Source of the DNA: Lachnospiraceae bacterium
GTDB lineage: Bacteria; Bacillota; Clostridia; Lachnospirales; Lachnospiraceae
DNA: 5,399 nucleotides
Reading direction: 5' to 3'
Assembly (NCBI GenBank): GCA_009774155.1
Contig: VSNE01000201.1
Span: 1 to 5,399 of the forward strand
Shown here: in pieces, positions 4,658 through 5,399 of the stretch
Layout of the letters: every line of letters begins with the position of its first letter
How positions within the stretch are numbered: the stretch's first letter is position 1
The notes under the pieces: model-generated
Seen by the model: only the letters and a program-made list of their open reading frames with translations
Database searches by the model: none
What the model was told of the DNA's origin: nothing
Made by a program: the position numbers and the translations under genes

Positions 4658-5399
4658 CTATGCCTTCTCCATTACTCTCTCATAAGATGCGTGTTTTTCC
4701 AGAAGCTGTGTCATCTCGGCCATATTCGACAAATCTCCCAGCAGAATCACTCCGCACAGACGGTTGTTGCGGAAATAGTATTTCCGGTACTGACCTTTCC
4801 CCATATCCTGAAATTCCACGGTCTTATAGAGCAGATTCGGATTTTTCCCGTTGTCTCCCGCAGCAAACAAAGCGGTATTCATCCCATGGAAGGTAAGAGC
4901 CGGCGCTGTAGGTACATATTCCAGCTCCTCTCCTGCCGCATTGGCTCCTGCTGTCTTCCCCTCTTCCACAGCCTGAGGCCAGACCGCATAGTTAATCCCC
5001 TGACACTCCGCACAGTCCCCACATGCATAGACACCTGGCAGATTCGTTTCCATTCTGCTGTTGACCAGGACGCCTTTTGCAGCCTCCAGTCCTATTTTCC
5101 GCGCAAGAGCCGTGTTCGCGCGGACTCCGGCGGAAACAACAACCATTTCGGCGGGAAAAGCTTCCCCGTCCGCCAGCGTCACTCCGGTCACCTGCTCTTT
5201 TCCGTCAATGGATACAATATCAGCGCCTGTCCGAATCTCAATTCCGCTCTTTTTTGCAATCTGCTTTAGCCACTCTCCGGAACCGGCGTCCAGCTGACGT
5301 CCCATCAGAACCGGGGCAGCCTCCAGAACGGTCACCGAATGTCCTGCCTTTTTAAGCTCCCAGGCTGCCTCTAATCCCAGCACACCGCCGCCGATCACG
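4658..5399 (-). CDS. NAD(P)H/FAD-dependent oxidoreductase, rubredoxin-reductase type (5' end outside window)
   Basis: The last 246 residues of a pyridine-nucleotide:disulfide-type flavoprotein; the reading frame continues past the right edge, so the N-terminal FAD-binding part is missing and the GTG at 5398 is an internal valine. The visible part opens with the NAD(P)H-binding motif VIGGGVLGLEAAWELKKAG, with an acidic residue at the end of the second strand (VTVLEAAP) favouring NADH. MVVVSAGVRANTALARKIGL follows, then the FAD-contacting NLPGVYACGDCAE at about 119-131. Residues about 160-246 match the C-terminal domain of NADH:rubredoxin reductases and NirB-like proteins (ALTFHGMNTALFAAGD, YRKYYFRNNRLCGVILLGD). 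Such enzymes pass electrons from NAD(P)H to rubredoxin in anaerobes, often for oxygen or peroxide detoxification; the actual partner is not visible. The stop is TAG at 4658-4660, followed by a terminator. Confidence 0.88.
   Translation of the reverse strand, partial: VIGGGVLGLEAAWELKKAGHSVTVLEAAPVLMGRQLDAGSGEWLKQIAKKSGIEIRTGADIVSIDGKEQVTGVTLADGEAFPAEMVVVSAGVRANTALARKIGLEAAKGVLVNSRMETNLPGVYACGDCAECQGINYAVWPQAVEEGKTAGANAAGEELEYVPTAPALTFHGMNTALFAAGDNGKNPNLLYKTVEFQDMGKGQYRKYYFRNNRLCGVILLGDLSNMAEMTQLLEKHASYERVMEKA

Noticed and set aside
4571..5269. A 232-codon open frame on the plus strand opposite the flavoprotein gene.
   Set aside because: It runs antisense to a clearly conserved oxidoreductase, is rich in Ser, His and Cys as expected for a shadow frame, and spans the terminator hairpin.
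360..5380. The palindrome TCCGGA and TTCCGG/CCGGAA occur very often, suggesting a dispersed repeat or uptake-like motif.
   Set aside because: The copies fall mainly inside coding regions on common codons (TCC, CCG, GGA, GAA) with no fixed spacing or orientation, so codon preference explains them.

Overview
The window looks like chromosome of a Gram-positive Firmicute, most likely a gut Lachnospiraceae/Clostridia relative. Base composition is roughly balanced by eye. The Shine-Dalgarno sites are strong (AAGGAG/GGAGG type), intergenic gaps are short, and the gene families (SdpR/SdpI, PTS_EIIC_2, SseB-like, lone cysteine hydrolase, rubredoxin-reductase-like flavoprotein) are typical of that group. 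This assignment is inferred from gene content and signals, not from a marker gene. No rRNA, tRNA, CRISPR array, insertion sequence or phage gene was seen.

Layout, left to right. (1) 32-959, plus: a two-gene operon of an ArsR-type SdpR-family autorepressor and an SdpI-type six-helix membrane protein, overlapping by 14 bp and closed by a hairpin terminator at about 983-1020. (2) 1030-2327, minus: a small cupin protein followed by an SseB-like protein, probably one operon read from an extended -10 promoter near 2358. (3) 2328-2511: a 184-bp divergent intergenic region with candidate promoters in both directions. (4) 2512-4223, plus: a stand-alone PTS EIIC-like (PfoR-like) permease followed by an isochorismatase-family cysteine hydrolase. 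A 13-bp perfect hairpin between them contains the ribosome binding site of the hydrolase. (5) 4204-4569, minus: an MGMT-like protein lacking the alkyl-acceptor cysteine (PAHR instead of PCHR), converging on the hydrolase with a 20-bp overlap. (6) 4658-5399, minus: the C-terminal part of an NAD(P)H/FAD oxidoreductase of the NADH:rubredoxin reductase type. Its start lies beyond the right edge, and a hairpin terminator follows its stop.

The genes do not form one obvious pathway; the window reads as several short, independent housekeeping or accessory transcription units. I see no convincing new defence or mobile system. The most interesting structure is the perfect hairpin at 3594-3641, which sequesters the translation start of the hydrolase and could also terminate minus-strand transcription. 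Next are the cysteine-less MGMT homologue and the SdpR/SdpI pair without a toxin gene beside it.
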